From DATGUN01 sp035301285 (GTDB lineage: Bacteria; Bacillota; Bacilli; Bacillales; Amphibacillaceae), in NCBI GenBank assembly GCA_035301285.1, contig DATGUN010000018.1, forward strand, positions 18,535-82,534: 64,000 nt of DNA, in the 5' to 3' direction. Below the pieces are notes generated by a model. The model made no database searches. It was not told the origin of the DNA and saw nothing but the letters and a program-made list of their open reading frames with translations. The position numbers were made by a program, and so were the translations under genes. Each line of letters begins with the position of its first letter. Within the stretch, counting starts at the first letter, position 1. Below, in pieces: positions 27,435-36,150 of this stretch.

Positions 27435-28778
27435 ATGTTCAGAAATGGATGGATTGCTTTTTTGCTGGCACTATTACTGGTTGGCTGCGGGCAGGAGTCG
27501 GGTGTGGGTGCCCAGAACGAAAATATAGACGATGAAGATATTTCAGCTGTGGAAACAAATGTATCACACAATACATACGAAACCGACAACGTCACCAACG
27601 AAAATGACACCAGTGAGAATGATGGTCATGCGAATGAAGATCAGAATCAAACATCGGAAGACGCAAACAAGACCCATTCAGAGAAAAATAATGAAAATGC
27701 TTCTGCTGAATTACCGGACCTCAAAGTACATTATATGGATGTCGGACAAGCCGATGCCACATTATTCGCATTTGATGGACATACGATTTTATTTGATACT
27801 GGGGATTGGAACCGAAATGACGTCATCAATTATCTTGATTCAAAGGATATCACTGATATCGACCTTGTTGTCGTCAGTCATCCCCACGCCGATCATATCG
27901 GTCAGCTGGAGGACATCATGCATACATACAATGTCGGAGAAGTATGGTTCAATGGTGTCGAAGCAAGTTCGAATACATTTCAAAACGCCATGAAAGCTGT
28001 TTTGGAAAGTGATGCCGATTATGCCGAACCAAAGGCTGGCGAAGAAATGCAAATCGGATCTATGGATATCGAAGTGCTTCATCCGGCTTCCTTGTCCGGC
28101 AGTGATGACTTGAACAGGGATTCACTTTCATTGCGATTCACATACGGAGACATTTCTTTTGTCTTTACAGGAGATGCTTATAAAGAAGATGAACAAGCCA
28201 TGATGGCAAATGCATCATCTGTTGAGGCTAACTTTTTACAACTGGGACATCACGGATCCAATACTTCCAGTGATGCCTCATTTATAGACGCTGTAGATCC
28301 AGATGTAGCCATATACAGTGCCGGGTCCGACAATTCGTATGGACATCCTAGCCCTGAGACGGTTTCATTGATTCAAGATATGGGCATCGACTTATACGGA
28401 ACAGATGTCCATGGTACCATTGTTGTCACAACGGATGGACAAACATATGATGTCGAAACAAAAGAAGATGGAACTGTTTCACCTTCTTCTACCGGAGCGG
28501 CAGAGAGCAATGACAACAGCAGTCATTCCGGTGGGGATGAAAATAAAAACAATGATAGCCCCGATGATACATCTTCATCAGAAGGAAATTGTATTGATAT
28601 CAATCAAGCATCCATAAACGAATTACAGGAAATCATCCATATTGGACCGGTAAGGGCTGAAGATGTTACTGATGCCAGACCATTTGATTCAGTCGAAGAT
28701 CTTACAAAAGTAAATGGTATTGGCCCGGCCCGTATTGATGATATAAAGGACCAAGGACTTGCATGTACAGGAGGTTGA
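27435..28778 (+). CDS. ComEC-type metallo-beta-lactamase lipoprotein with C-terminal helix-hairpin-helix
   Basis: 447 residues from ATG 27435 (AAGGGGGG upstream). Signal peptide and lipobox LLVGC, then an acidic Asn/Asp/Glu-rich linker to about residue 95. Next comes an MBL domain like the ComEC C-terminus: LKVHYMDVGQADATL, SHPHADHIGQ (His149 onward), TGDAYKEDE and LQLGHHGSNTSSD. After a second low-complexity linker comes a ComEA-like HhH motif (INQASINELQEI, VNGIGPARIDDI). Known relatives are extracellular phosphodiesterases or nucleases. It probably degrades or processes DNA outside the cell. A DUF3006 gene follows directly. Confidence 0.85.
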   Translation: MFRNGWIAFLLALLLVGCGQESGVGAQNENIDDEDISAVETNVSHNTYETDNVTNENDTSENDGHANEDQNQTSEDANKTHSEKNNENASAELPDLKVHYMDVGQADATLFAFDGHTILFDTGDWNRNDVINYLDSKDITDIDLVVVSHPHADHIGQLEDIMHTYNVGEVWFNGVEASSNTFQNAMKAVLESDADYAEPKAGEEMQIGSMDIEVLHPASLSGSDDLNRDSLSLRFTYGDISFVFTGDAYKEDEQAMMANASSVEANFLQLGHHGSNTSSDASFIDAVDPDVAIYSAGSDNSYGHPSPETVSLIQDMGIDLYGTDVHGTIVVTTDGQTYDVETKEDGTVSPSSTGAAESNDNSSHSGGDENKNNDSPDDTSSSEGNCIDINQASINELQEIIHIGPVRAEDVTDARPFDSVEDLTKVNGIGPARIDDIKDQGLACTGG

Positions 28779-28783
28779 TTCAC

Positions 28784-29044
28784 GTGAAAGGCTATTTGGA
28801 TAGAATTGAAGATAACGAAAAAGCAGTCATTTTGATTGAAGAAGAGAATACAGAAATCGTTGTACCGATTGATGAATTGCCAGGTGGCAGCAAAGAAAAA
28901 ACATGGTTTCATATCGTCGAAGAAAACGGATCATTCAAGATCATCTCAATCGATGATGACATGACCGAACAAAAAAAGCGTCAGTCCTCAGACCTGATGA
29001 AAAAATTACGAGAGCGAAAAAAAGAAAGTAAATTCAAGAAATAA
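28784..29044 (+). CDS. DUF3006 family protein
   Basis: 86 residues, GTG start after AGGAGGT, five bases beyond the MBL gene, hence the same transcript. GYLDRIEDNEKAVILIEEE, VVPIDELPGG and WFHIVEENGSFKIISID match the DUF3006 paralogue at 26869. It has no membrane segment and a basic C-terminal tail. Consistently linked to ComEC-like hydrolases in Bacillaceae; role unknown. Confidence 0.75.
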   Translation: MKGYLDRIEDNEKAVILIEEENTEIVVPIDELPGGSKEKTWFHIVEENGSFKIISIDDDMTEQKKRQSSDLMKKLRERKKESKFKK

Positions 29045-29150
29045 TATGACATTCACCTGACATGATAAAGCAGACCATAATAAATTCGCATATGTTCAAT
29101 CTCACCTCTTTTCATCCAGTCTAGCGAAATGTTATACTGAATACACAAAA

Positions 29151-29168
29151 TGTATGCGGTAACATACA
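29151..29168 (+). promoter_or_regulatory. Small inverted repeat before a membrane-protein gene
   Basis: TGTATG (29151-29156) and CATACA (29163-29168) flank six bases just before the ribosome binding site. TATACT about 15 bases upstream could be the -10. Operator or leader hairpin candidate. Confidence 0.3.
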
Positions 29169-29186
29169 GATTAGGAGATGATAACA

Positions 29187-29465
29187 ATGAGTGTCAGTGT
29201 CATGTTTATCCTCTTGGCATCTGTTGCACCTTTTCTATTCATTTATTTAAGAAGAAAGATGCTGGCTGCACTTCAGTTTGTTTTGCTGGCTGGGATGTGG
29301 GTTCACTTTATAATGGTTGCGTTTCAAACGCCACCAGGTATTTTTTCGGCGACGTGGACAATGTTCTATCTAAGTCTTTTGCTCGCTGAAGTCGCTTGGG
29401 TGATGTTTTTCATTTATGAAATCAAATTGTTGATCGGTCAAAGCAACTCATCCGGCCGAGCGTGA
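29187..29465 (+). CDS. Small membrane protein of unknown function
   Basis: 92 residues from ATG 29187, nine bases after AGGAG; the ATG at 29178 touches the site and is less likely. Three hydrophobic segments (VMFILLASVAPFLFIYL, LQFVLLAGMWVHFIMVAF, MFYLSLLLAEVAWVMFFIY). No recognised family. Monocistronic, ending at a two-way terminator shared with the qox operon. Confidence 0.65.
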   Translation: MSVSVMFILLASVAPFLFIYLRRKMLAALQFVLLAGMWVHFIMVAFQTPPGIFSATWTMFYLSLLLAEVAWVMFFIYEIKLLIGQSNSSGRA

Positions 29466-29496
29466 TCAAGTTTGGATAATATCCAAAAAAACGATA

Positions 29497-29549
29497 TATA
29501 AAGGAGTGAGGATAGCATCTTAGCTTGCCACCTCACTCCTTTTCGTTTG
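29497..29549. terminator. Bidirectional terminator between a small membrane gene and qoxD
   Basis: AAGGAGTGAGG (29501-29511) pairs with CCTCACTCCTT (29531-29541). T-rich sequence follows on the plus strand and a T run after ATATATCG on the minus strand. Confidence 0.85.
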
Positions 29550-29620
29550 ACATCTTTTCAATATAACTTGATTTCATCTCTGACAATCTGCCTATCTATA
29601 CACCTTTTCCACTCCCGTTA

Positions 29621-29917
29621 CTAATATGAAAAACCGAATGACATCGTAAAAAGCGACCCAGCTACAATAATCGAAGCCACAACGAATGAATGGAACATCA
29701 TATTCCATGGTGTATGTGTGACACCAGATTCTATGATGTGCATGAACATAAATAATTGAATGCCTGCTTGAATGACTGCCAAAGCCATGATACCTGCTAC
29801 AATCCATACCGATGGTAGATCCGAACCGACTGCCGTCCAAGCCGCCAAGATGGTTAAGACGATTGACAGCACATAGCCGACGATATGTTTCAATGGATAT
29901 TTCTTTTGTTCTGCCAT
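29621..29917 (-). CDS. qoxD: Cytochrome aa3 quinol oxidase subunit IV
   Basis: 98 residues, three membrane segments, with KHIVGYVLSIVLTILAAW and QAGIQLFMFMHII typical of QoxD/CyoD. Last gene of the operon qoxA-qoxB-qoxC-qoxD on the minus strand; the start follows the qoxC stop at once. It helps assemble the copper/heme oxidase in the membrane. Confidence 0.88.
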   Translation of the reverse strand: MAEQKKYPLKHIVGYVLSIVLTILAAWTAVGSDLPSVWIVAGIMALAVIQAGIQLFMFMHIIESGVTHTPWNMMFHSFVVASIIVAGSLFTMSFGFSY

Positions 29918-30523
29918 CTAAATCACCATCCCAATCAAATAAACACTCGTGAAAATGAAAATCCAGATGACATCAAGGAAATGCCAGTAAAGTCCGACAA
30001 TGAATACTTTACGATGAGTGACTTGGGTTAAGCCTCTTTGCTTCACCTGGATCCAAATGAATAACATCCAACCAATACCAAGTGACACGTGCACACCATG
30101 TGTTCCTGCCAAAACAAAGAATGCCGACCAAAATGAGCTGGAAGAGAGAGTTGCTCCATCTTGAACATACCCTATAAACTCATATATCTCGAGTCCGATG
30201 AAACTGAGACCGAGCATAAATGTTATCGCCAACCAGCTTAACAGACCATTTATCGATTGTTGGCGCATATTATGAATGGCCAATCCACATGTGAAACTGC
30301 TCGTCAGCAAGATAAATGTCATCACAAGGACGGTCGTCAACTCAAATATATCACCTGGTTCCGGCGCACTTGCCGTTCGTCCATAAAGAACGGCATATGT
30401 TGCAAACAACGTCGCAAATAACGAAACTTCCGCAGCCAGGAAAACCCAGAATCCAACGATGTTCATCTGAGATTCTCCCGACTGAAATTCATAGGGTACA
30501 GGTGTGGATATCTGTTTACTCAT
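29918..30523 (-). CDS. qoxC: Cytochrome aa3 quinol oxidase subunit III
   Basis: 201 residues from ATG 30523, six bases after AGGGGGG, overlapping the end of qoxB by 8 bases. Five membrane segments; marks include VGFWVFLAAEVSLFATLFATY, FFVLAGTHGVHVSLGIGWM and HRKVFIVGLYWHFLDVIWIF (motif fragments). Structural subunit of the terminal menaquinol oxidase. Confidence 0.9.
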   Translation of the reverse strand: MSKQISTPVPYEFQSGESQMNIVGFWVFLAAEVSLFATLFATYAVLYGRTASAPEPGDIFELTTVLVMTFILLTSSFTCGLAIHNMRQQSINGLLSWLAITFMLGLSFIGLEIYEFIGYVQDGATLSSSSFWSAFFVLAGTHGVHVSLGIGWMLFIWIQVKQRGLTQVTHRKVFIVGLYWHFLDVIWIFIFTSVYLIGMVI

Positions 30524-32462
30524 TTTCAACCCCCCTTGCCGTTTCCTCGGTTCGTTCAATTTCTTCTACACCTATAACATAGCCAGGATCATATTCAAAG
30601 GAACGGAGGCCCATCATGACCAACATGGCAATCAAACCGATTGTGGCTGGAATGATCCACTCAAAGACGAGACAGAAACTGGCAGCGAAAAGAATGGCCA
30701 TCATAATGAACGGTTTGCCGGAATTGCTCGGCATATGAATGGGTTCAAGTTTTTCTTTATCATAAGTTGTTTGTCCTCTTTCTTTCATTGCCATAAACGC
30801 ATCATGGTCGTCAATTTCAGGAAGTGTTGCAAAATTATATTCAGGAATCGGTGTTGGAGTAGCCCATTCAAGCGTTCGACCCATTCCCCAACTGTCACCA
30901 CTTACCTCACGCTTCCGGTAGCGATAACTGTAGTAAATGGCATAAACAAACAGAGCAAAACCGGCTCCCATGATGAACGCACCGATACTTGATAACATGT
31001 TCAGGCTCATCCATTCCGGTCCAATTGTATATAACCTTCTCGCCATGCCATCTAGACCAAGAAAATACTGTGGAAAGAATGTCGCATGGAACCCAATGAC
31101 AAACAACCAAAAGCTCCACTTGCCAAGTTTTTCATTGATTTTATGACCGAACATTTTTGGATACCAAAATGTCAAGCCGGCAAAGCAAGCAAACACCGTA
31201 CCAGGAATCAACACGTAATGGAAATGGGAAATCAAGAAGTACGTATTATGGTACTGATAATCCCCTGCAGCCATCCCCAGCATGACACCCGTTACACCAC
31301 CAATGACAAAGCTTGGAATAAAGGCAAGTGCCCAAAGCATCGGAACACTGATGACGATTTTGGACTTGTACAATGTCGCCAGCCAGTTAAATATTTTTAC
31401 ACCCGTCGGTACAGCAATCAACATGGTCGAAATAGAGAAAACAGAGTTCACAAACGCTCCAGCGCCCATTGTAAAGAAATGATGGACCCAGACGAGAAAA
31501 CTTAAGCCCGCAATGATGATAATGGCCCACACCATCGTCGTATAACCAAATATACGCTTTTGCGCAAATGTGGAAATCACTTCCGAGAAAATTCCGAAGG
31601 CGGGCAAGATGACAATGTATACTTCGGGATGTCCCCACATCCAAAATAAATTAACCCACATCATCGGCAATCCTTCACCTGTCAATGTGAAGAATTGCGA
31701 TCCGAATATCCGATCAATTGTCATCAAAGCCAAAGCAACCGTCAATATCGGAAAAGCAAAAATGATGATAAACGATGTGATCAGCGATGACCATGTAAAT
31801 ATGGGCATTTTGAACATTTTCATCCCTGGTGCCCGTCGTCTTAGTATTGTAACCAATAAATTGATCCCTGTTGCGAGCGTTCCGATTCCGGAGAGCTGCA
31901 AGCCCAACAAATAGAAGTTGATACCAGGCCCCGGGCTCAGTTCCGATCCCGCTAGTGGCGCATAATTGGTCCATCCGGCATCAGGAGATCCACCGATAAC
32001 AAATGAGACATTAAACAACAGTGCACCAAATAAGAACGCCCAAAAACTTAAAGCATTCACAAATGGAAAAGCAAAATCACGCGCACCTATCTGCAACGGT
32101 ACGATTATATTCATCAATCCAATCAAAAAAGGCATCGCCATAAACAAAATCATGATCGTACCATGTGTTGTAAAAATCTCATTATAGTGCTCGGCATCCA
32201 AGAAGTTCATATTTGGAAGCGCTAGCTGGGTACGCATCATCAGTGCATCTGTGCCCGCCCTGAACAACATTGCCAGCGCACTTAAAATATACATGATCCC
32301 AATCTTTTTATGGTCCAAGGTCGTCAACCATTCTCGCCATAACCAACCCCATTTTTTAAAATAAGTCAAGATGAAGATAATGGCTGTTGAAACGAGAACA
32401 ATGGCCACCATTCCTGCATATATAAGCGGTTCACCCGTTACAAGCAATTCACTCAGTTTCAT
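30516..32462 (-). CDS. qoxB: Cytochrome aa3 quinol oxidase subunit I
   Basis: 648 residues from ATG 32462 (AAGGTGG six bases upstream). Heme-copper oxidase catalytic subunit with about 14 membrane segments. Visible marks: the low-spin heme ligand region TTHGTIMILF, the CuB/tyrosine stretch WGHPEVYIVILPAFG, VHHFFTMGAG with the CuB histidines, and SHFHYVLIPGTVF with the heme ligands. It reduces oxygen to water while pumping protons, using menaquinol rather than cytochrome c, as inferred from subunit II. Confidence 0.95.
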   Translation of the reverse strand: MKLSELLVTGEPLIYAGMVAIVLVSTAIIFILTYFKKWGWLWREWLTTLDHKKIGIMYILSALAMLFRAGTDALMMRTQLALPNMNFLDAEHYNEIFTTHGTIMILFMAMPFLIGLMNIIVPLQIGARDFAFPFVNALSFWAFLFGALLFNVSFVIGGSPDAGWTNYAPLAGSELSPGPGINFYLLGLQLSGIGTLATGINLLVTILRRRAPGMKMFKMPIFTWSSLITSFIIIFAFPILTVALALMTIDRIFGSQFFTLTGEGLPMMWVNLFWMWGHPEVYIVILPAFGIFSEVISTFAQKRIFGYTTMVWAIIIIAGLSFLVWVHHFFTMGAGAFVNSVFSISTMLIAVPTGVKIFNWLATLYKSKIVISVPMLWALAFIPSFVIGGVTGVMLGMAAGDYQYHNTYFLISHFHYVLIPGTVFACFAGLTFWYPKMFGHKINEKLGKWSFWLFVIGFHATFFPQYFLGLDGMARRLYTIGPEWMSLNMLSSIGAFIMGAGFALFVYAIYYSYRYRKREVSGDSWGMGRTLEWATPTPIPEYNFATLPEIDDHDAFMAMKERGQTTYDKEKLEPIHMPSNSGKPFIMMAILFAASFCLVFEWIIPATIGLIAMLVMMGLRSFEYDPGYVIGVEEIERTEETARGVENE

Positions 32463-32480
32463 TGTCACCCACCTTCCTCA

Positions 32481-33422
32481 TTATTTGTCTACTTTTTTGC
32501 GCCAGTCTTTATCATTTTCATAGCCTTGTATTTTTTCATATAGACCAATATGGTGTTTCACCGCATAGTCTCTACCTTCATTTTTGGCATGATCGACGAA
32601 ATCCAGATGTGTCGATGCAAATGCCTTTTCATCAAGCAATCCGGGTTTCAACATTTCAATATAATCATCTTCTGTCATTTCAGGTGCCTTGTCTTGAGTT
32701 GTCTTGACCCAGTTCTGGAAGTCACTTTTACTTTCTGCATGGACTTGAAATGTCTGTGCGGCAAATCCTTCACCGGTAAAGCTGGCATTTCGTCCACGAT
32801 ATACGCCTGTCTCATCAGCCTGCAGATATAACGTCGTTTCCATGCCTGCCATATTATATTTTTGTCCCCCAAGCTGTGGAATCCAAAGAGAAGCCATTGC
32901 ATCAGCCGAGGTCAACTTAAATTCCACCGGTCGATCCGTCGGAACATGTAAATAATTCACTGTCTCGATCCCTTGTTCCGGATAACTGAAAAACCACTTC
33001 CAATCGGCAGAAGTGGCATATATGACAAGGGGGTCCTCGCTTTCGCTTGATACCGGCGGTTTTTCCAATTCAAACAGTGTTTTCACGGTTGGGATTGCCA
33101 AGGACGTCACAATTAAAATCGGTACAAGTGTCCAGACAAATTCCAGCTTATTGTTTCCGTCCATATCAGGTTTGTAATCGCCTGTTTTACGATGAGATTT
33201 TTCACGATATTTGAATACCATGAAACCAAACAAAACAAATACAAGCAGCACAATCCCGACCATGAAAACAAGTGCATATTGAATCAAGCTTTTTTGGCTT
33301 TCACCGACAGGTCCCTGTGGGTCCAGAACCTCCAACTTATCACAACCGCTCAACAATACTACAATAAACAAAACAGATATTCCGGATATTTTTTTATATA
33401 AAGACGCTCGTTTGAAAAGCAT
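32481..33422 (-). CDS. qoxA: Cytochrome aa3 quinol oxidase subunit II (lipoprotein)
   Basis: 313 residues from ATG 33422, after AAGGAG. Lipobox LLSGC followed by DKLEVLDPQGPVGE, characteristic for QoxA. Two membrane segments, then a cupredoxin domain. The CuA cysteines are missing: the site reads GRNASFTGEGFAAQTFQV. This tells quinol oxidase from cytochrome c oxidase. First gene of the operon; the CtaC-type heme c extension is also absent. Confidence 0.93.
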   Translation of the reverse strand: MLFKRASLYKKISGISVLFIVVLLSGCDKLEVLDPQGPVGESQKSLIQYALVFMVGIVLLVFVLFGFMVFKYREKSHRKTGDYKPDMDGNNKLEFVWTLVPILIVTSLAIPTVKTLFELEKPPVSSESEDPLVIYATSADWKWFFSYPEQGIETVNYLHVPTDRPVEFKLTSADAMASLWIPQLGGQKYNMAGMETTLYLQADETGVYRGRNASFTGEGFAAQTFQVHAESKSDFQNWVKTTQDKAPEMTEDDYIEMLKPGLLDEKAFASTHLDFVDHAKNEGRDYAVKHHIGLYEKIQGYENDKDWRKKVDK

Positions 33423-33500
33423 TGAAAAACACACTCCTTAAGAAAGGCGCAATCCACTAGATATTGAAGACTGTATTACCCCCGTTCCCTGTATAAATGG

Positions 33501-33525
33501 TGTAAAAACAAAATATGCTTTTACA
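33501..33525 (-). promoter_or_regulatory. Inverted repeat upstream of qoxA
   Basis: TGTAAAA (33501-33507) and TTTTACA (33519-33525) flank 11 bases in the region where the qox promoter must lie. Candidate operator for a redox or carbon regulator; no -35/-10 pair is convincing. Confidence 0.3.
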
Positions 33526-33698
33526 ATTTAGTGACAGATCTGTTTTGTTTCCGCACAATGAAAACCCGTTCCGGAAGCATCATTCCTTGACGCCTTCCAT
33601 TGCAAGACGTATCATGTGTCCAAAGATGAAGAATAATCATAACTTGATATTTAAAATAAATTAAAGATAAACGTGAAAAGCTCAGGGGGAATTGAATA

Positions 33699-34823
33699 AT
33701 GAACTATGATGTAGCTATTATCGGATCCGGTACCATGGGAATGGCAGCAGGATACTACTTATCGAAGCATCATAAACGTGTCGTCTTGATGGATGCAAAT
33801 GATCCGCCCCATACAGAAGGCTCACATCACGGTGAAACACGTCTCATCCGCCATGCTTATGGAGAGGGTGAAGATTACGTACCGATGGTTTTACGAGCAC
33901 AAGAGTTGTGGTTGAATCTCGAGAAAGAAGCAAACCAAACCTTATTTCATCAAACGGGAGTATTGAATATCAGTCGTGAAAGCTCGGACTTTCTGCAAAA
34001 TGTCTTGAAGAGTGCAACAACACACTCTTTACGGCTTGAAAAGATGACTGCACATGACATGAATACTCGATGGAAAGGGTTTGAAATACCAAATGATTTG
34101 ATGGGTTGTTATGAACCTGAATCCGGTGTTTTAATGAGTGAAGCGTGTGTACAGGCTTACCGTGACCTTGCCGCTCAGCAAGGTGCCACTTTTTTCACCC
34201 ATTCGCCCATCAATGACATCCGCACGGGACATGGGGAAATAACGATTGAAACAACCCAACAGACCATCAAAGCCTCTGAACTCATCATCAGTGCAGGTAA
34301 AGGAACAAATGACATATTGGCAATGCTCGGACTCCAACTTCCGCTGCAACCGACGCGGAAGACATTTTCCTGGTTCGATTCCGATGAAACACTTTATCAA
34401 AAAGGGCGTTTTCCGGCTTGGACTTATGATGTGGATGATGACACTTACTACGGCTTTCCAAGTATCGATGGAGCCGGTGTGAAAATTGGTCGCCATTCCG
34501 GAGGGCACCCGGTCAACTCAACAGACTCACTCGATGCATTCGGCACGTATCCAGAAGATATGGGGGATGTCGCTAGGCTTTCACATGCGATCATGCCTGA
34601 AGAACTTCCACACAAAGAAGGGAAAGTCTGTACATACACCAATACGCCAGATGGTGATTTCATCATCGATCGTTTTGAAAATCATCCGAACATCAAAGTC
34701 GCTTGCGGATTTTCCGGCCATGGATTCAAGTTCGCAAGTGTCATTGGAGAAATTTTAAGCGAGCTGGTCCTCACTGGTGCGAGTAAACAGGATTTGAGTC
34801 GATTTAAACTAAATCGGTTTTAA
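33699..34823 (+). CDS. solA: FAD-dependent N-methyl amino acid oxidase (MSOX/SolA family)
   Basis: 374 residues, ATG after CAGGGGGA. Dinucleotide fold VAIIGSGTMGMAAGYYLSKH at the N-terminus, DANDPPHTEGSHHGETRLIR, and the covalent-FAD cysteine in KVCTYTNTPDGDF with the later GFSGHGFKFAS. Members oxidise sarcosine or N-methyl-tryptophan, giving formaldehyde, hydrogen peroxide and the free amino acid. A catalase gene lies 1.3 kb away, but on the other strand. Precise substrate open. Confidence 0.85.
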   Translation: MNYDVAIIGSGTMGMAAGYYLSKHHKRVVLMDANDPPHTEGSHHGETRLIRHAYGEGEDYVPMVLRAQELWLNLEKEANQTLFHQTGVLNISRESSDFLQNVLKSATTHSLRLEKMTAHDMNTRWKGFEIPNDLMGCYEPESGVLMSEACVQAYRDLAAQQGATFFTHSPINDIRTGHGEITIETTQQTIKASELIISAGKGTNDILAMLGLQLPLQPTRKTFSWFDSDETLYQKGRFPAWTYDVDDDTYYGFPSIDGAGVKIGRHSGGHPVNSTDSLDAFGTYPEDMGDVARLSHAIMPEELPHKEGKVCTYTNTPDGDFIIDRFENHPNIKVACGFSGHGFKFASVIGEILSELVLTGASKQDLSRFKLNRF

Positions 34824-34984
34824 AAACGACATGGTCAAAAAATGATTGATCCATAACAAAGGGATATCAATCGAGGGATTATGATTAGCTGTTGGAGGGA
34901 CATAATAGCATGCGAGACGACAAAAGAAAAATAAACGCCTATCACGTTTCAAAAAATATGCGGGCACACCGGAAAGGATAAACC

Positions 34985-35477
34985 GCATTTAAGTTAAATA
35001 AGGTCTTCTTGAGTCGATTATTTAGGTACAAAATACATTTAAACTTAATTATGACGCTCTTGGGACGATTATTTAGGTACAAAATGGATTTAAACTTAAT
35101 TATGACGCCCTTGAGACGATTATTTAGGTACAAAATACATTTAAACTTAATTACGACGCCCTTGAGTCGTTTATTTAGGTACAAAATGGATTTAAACTTA
35201 ATTACGACGCCCTTGAGTCAATTATTTAGGTACAAATTACATTTAAACTTAATTAACACGCTCTTGAGACGATTATTTAGGTACAAAATGGATTTAAACT
35301 TAATTATGACGCGCTTGAGTCAATTATTTAGGTACAAAATACATTTAAACTTAATTATGACGCTCTTGAGTCGATTATTTAGGTACAAAATACATTTAAA
35401 CTTAAATAAACCGCTCTTGAGACGATTATTTAGGTACAAAATGGATTTAAGCGCAAATAACACGCCCTTGAGCTGAT
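34985..35477. repeat. 51-bp tandem repeat array (nine regular copies plus degenerate ends)
   Basis: The core TTTAGGTACA occurs at 35021, 35072, 35123, 35174, 35225, 35276, 35327, 35378 and 35429, each exactly 51 bases apart. Degenerate copies lie at both ends. Two unit variants, reading ATACATTT or ATGGATTT after GTACAAA, mostly alternate. As 51 is 17 codons the array is open in a plus-strand frame (17-residue repeat RLFRYKxxLNLI), but no ATG or ribosome binding site is present. The array is most likely non-coding. Confidence 0.9.
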
Positions 35478-35507
35478 TATATCTCATTCATAAGGAGTCA
35501 CCACAAA

Positions 35508-36092
35508 TTGAAAAAAGTCATAAAACGAATCAACAAACAAAAAGTCGCATCACACATTGATATATTTGCAAAAGCATTGATGGAAAATGGTAAACCGACC
35601 GGCCTCAATCTGAACATCGAAAACTTTCTCCATGGGATAGTCGAAAACAACCTACCTGCTAATGAACTAGAAGGACACATCCACGATCTCATGCGTGTGG
35701 CCATAAATGGTCAGCTTCAACAAACGGAAAACGTCTTGCGTTATTTCCTCGGTCGTGGAATAGGTTCAACCCCTGCGGGTGATGACCACGTCATAGGTCT
35801 TCTCGGGATACATGCATTGACTGGAACCCTTCATCCTGATTTTATCCAAACGGTCAAACATCTCACAGAAACGGAATCGATCACGACAAGAGCCGGCCTT
35901 TATTATCTGCATCATGCGCTAGATGGTGAATTTTTACCACCGTTTGCACGCATTTTAGACAATCTTGAAGCTGGAGAGCGCAACAATCTTCAAGAGCAGA
36001 TTTCACAGGTGCTTCCTATCGGTCACACATCAGGCATCGATACGATATTCGGCATGCTGATTGGGATGTGGAACATCAAGAACAAGCCATAA
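35508..36092 (+). CDS. DUF2877 (AllH-like) protein, short form
   Basis: 194 residues, TTG start ten bases after AAGGAG. The DUF2877 core motif GRGIGSTPAGDDHVIGLLG is clear. Full family members, linked to the oxamate carbamoyltransferase/FdrA system, are about 260-300 residues, so roughly 80-100 N-terminal residues appear absent, and a tandem-repeat array lies directly upstream. No fdrA, ylbE or carbamate kinase gene is nearby. May be a shortened functional form or a decaying gene. Confidence 0.7.
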   Translation: MKKVIKRINKQKVASHIDIFAKALMENGKPTGLNLNIENFLHGIVENNLPANELEGHIHDLMRVAINGQLQQTENVLRYFLGRGIGSTPAGDDHVIGLLGIHALTGTLHPDFIQTVKHLTETESITTRAGLYYLHHALDGEFLPPFARILDNLEAGERNNLQEQISQVLPIGHTSGIDTIFGMLIGMWNIKNKP

Positions 36093-36150
36093 GGATATAA
36101 CTCCCCCGGTGCAAATTCCTGATCATAGCACATCCCATTGAAATCCCTTT

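Noticed and set aside
29621..33422. Cytochrome c oxidase (cta) operon
   Set aside because: Subunit II lacks CuA ligands and a heme c domain and has the QoxA lipoprotein start, so it is a quinol oxidase.
35009..35476. 155-codon open frame across the tandem array with a 17-residue repeat
   Set aside because: No ATG and no ribosome binding site; openness follows from a 51-base period, and the minus strand is also partly open.
34985..35477. CRISPR array
   Set aside because: Units repeat over their whole length without unique spacers, and no cas gene is present.
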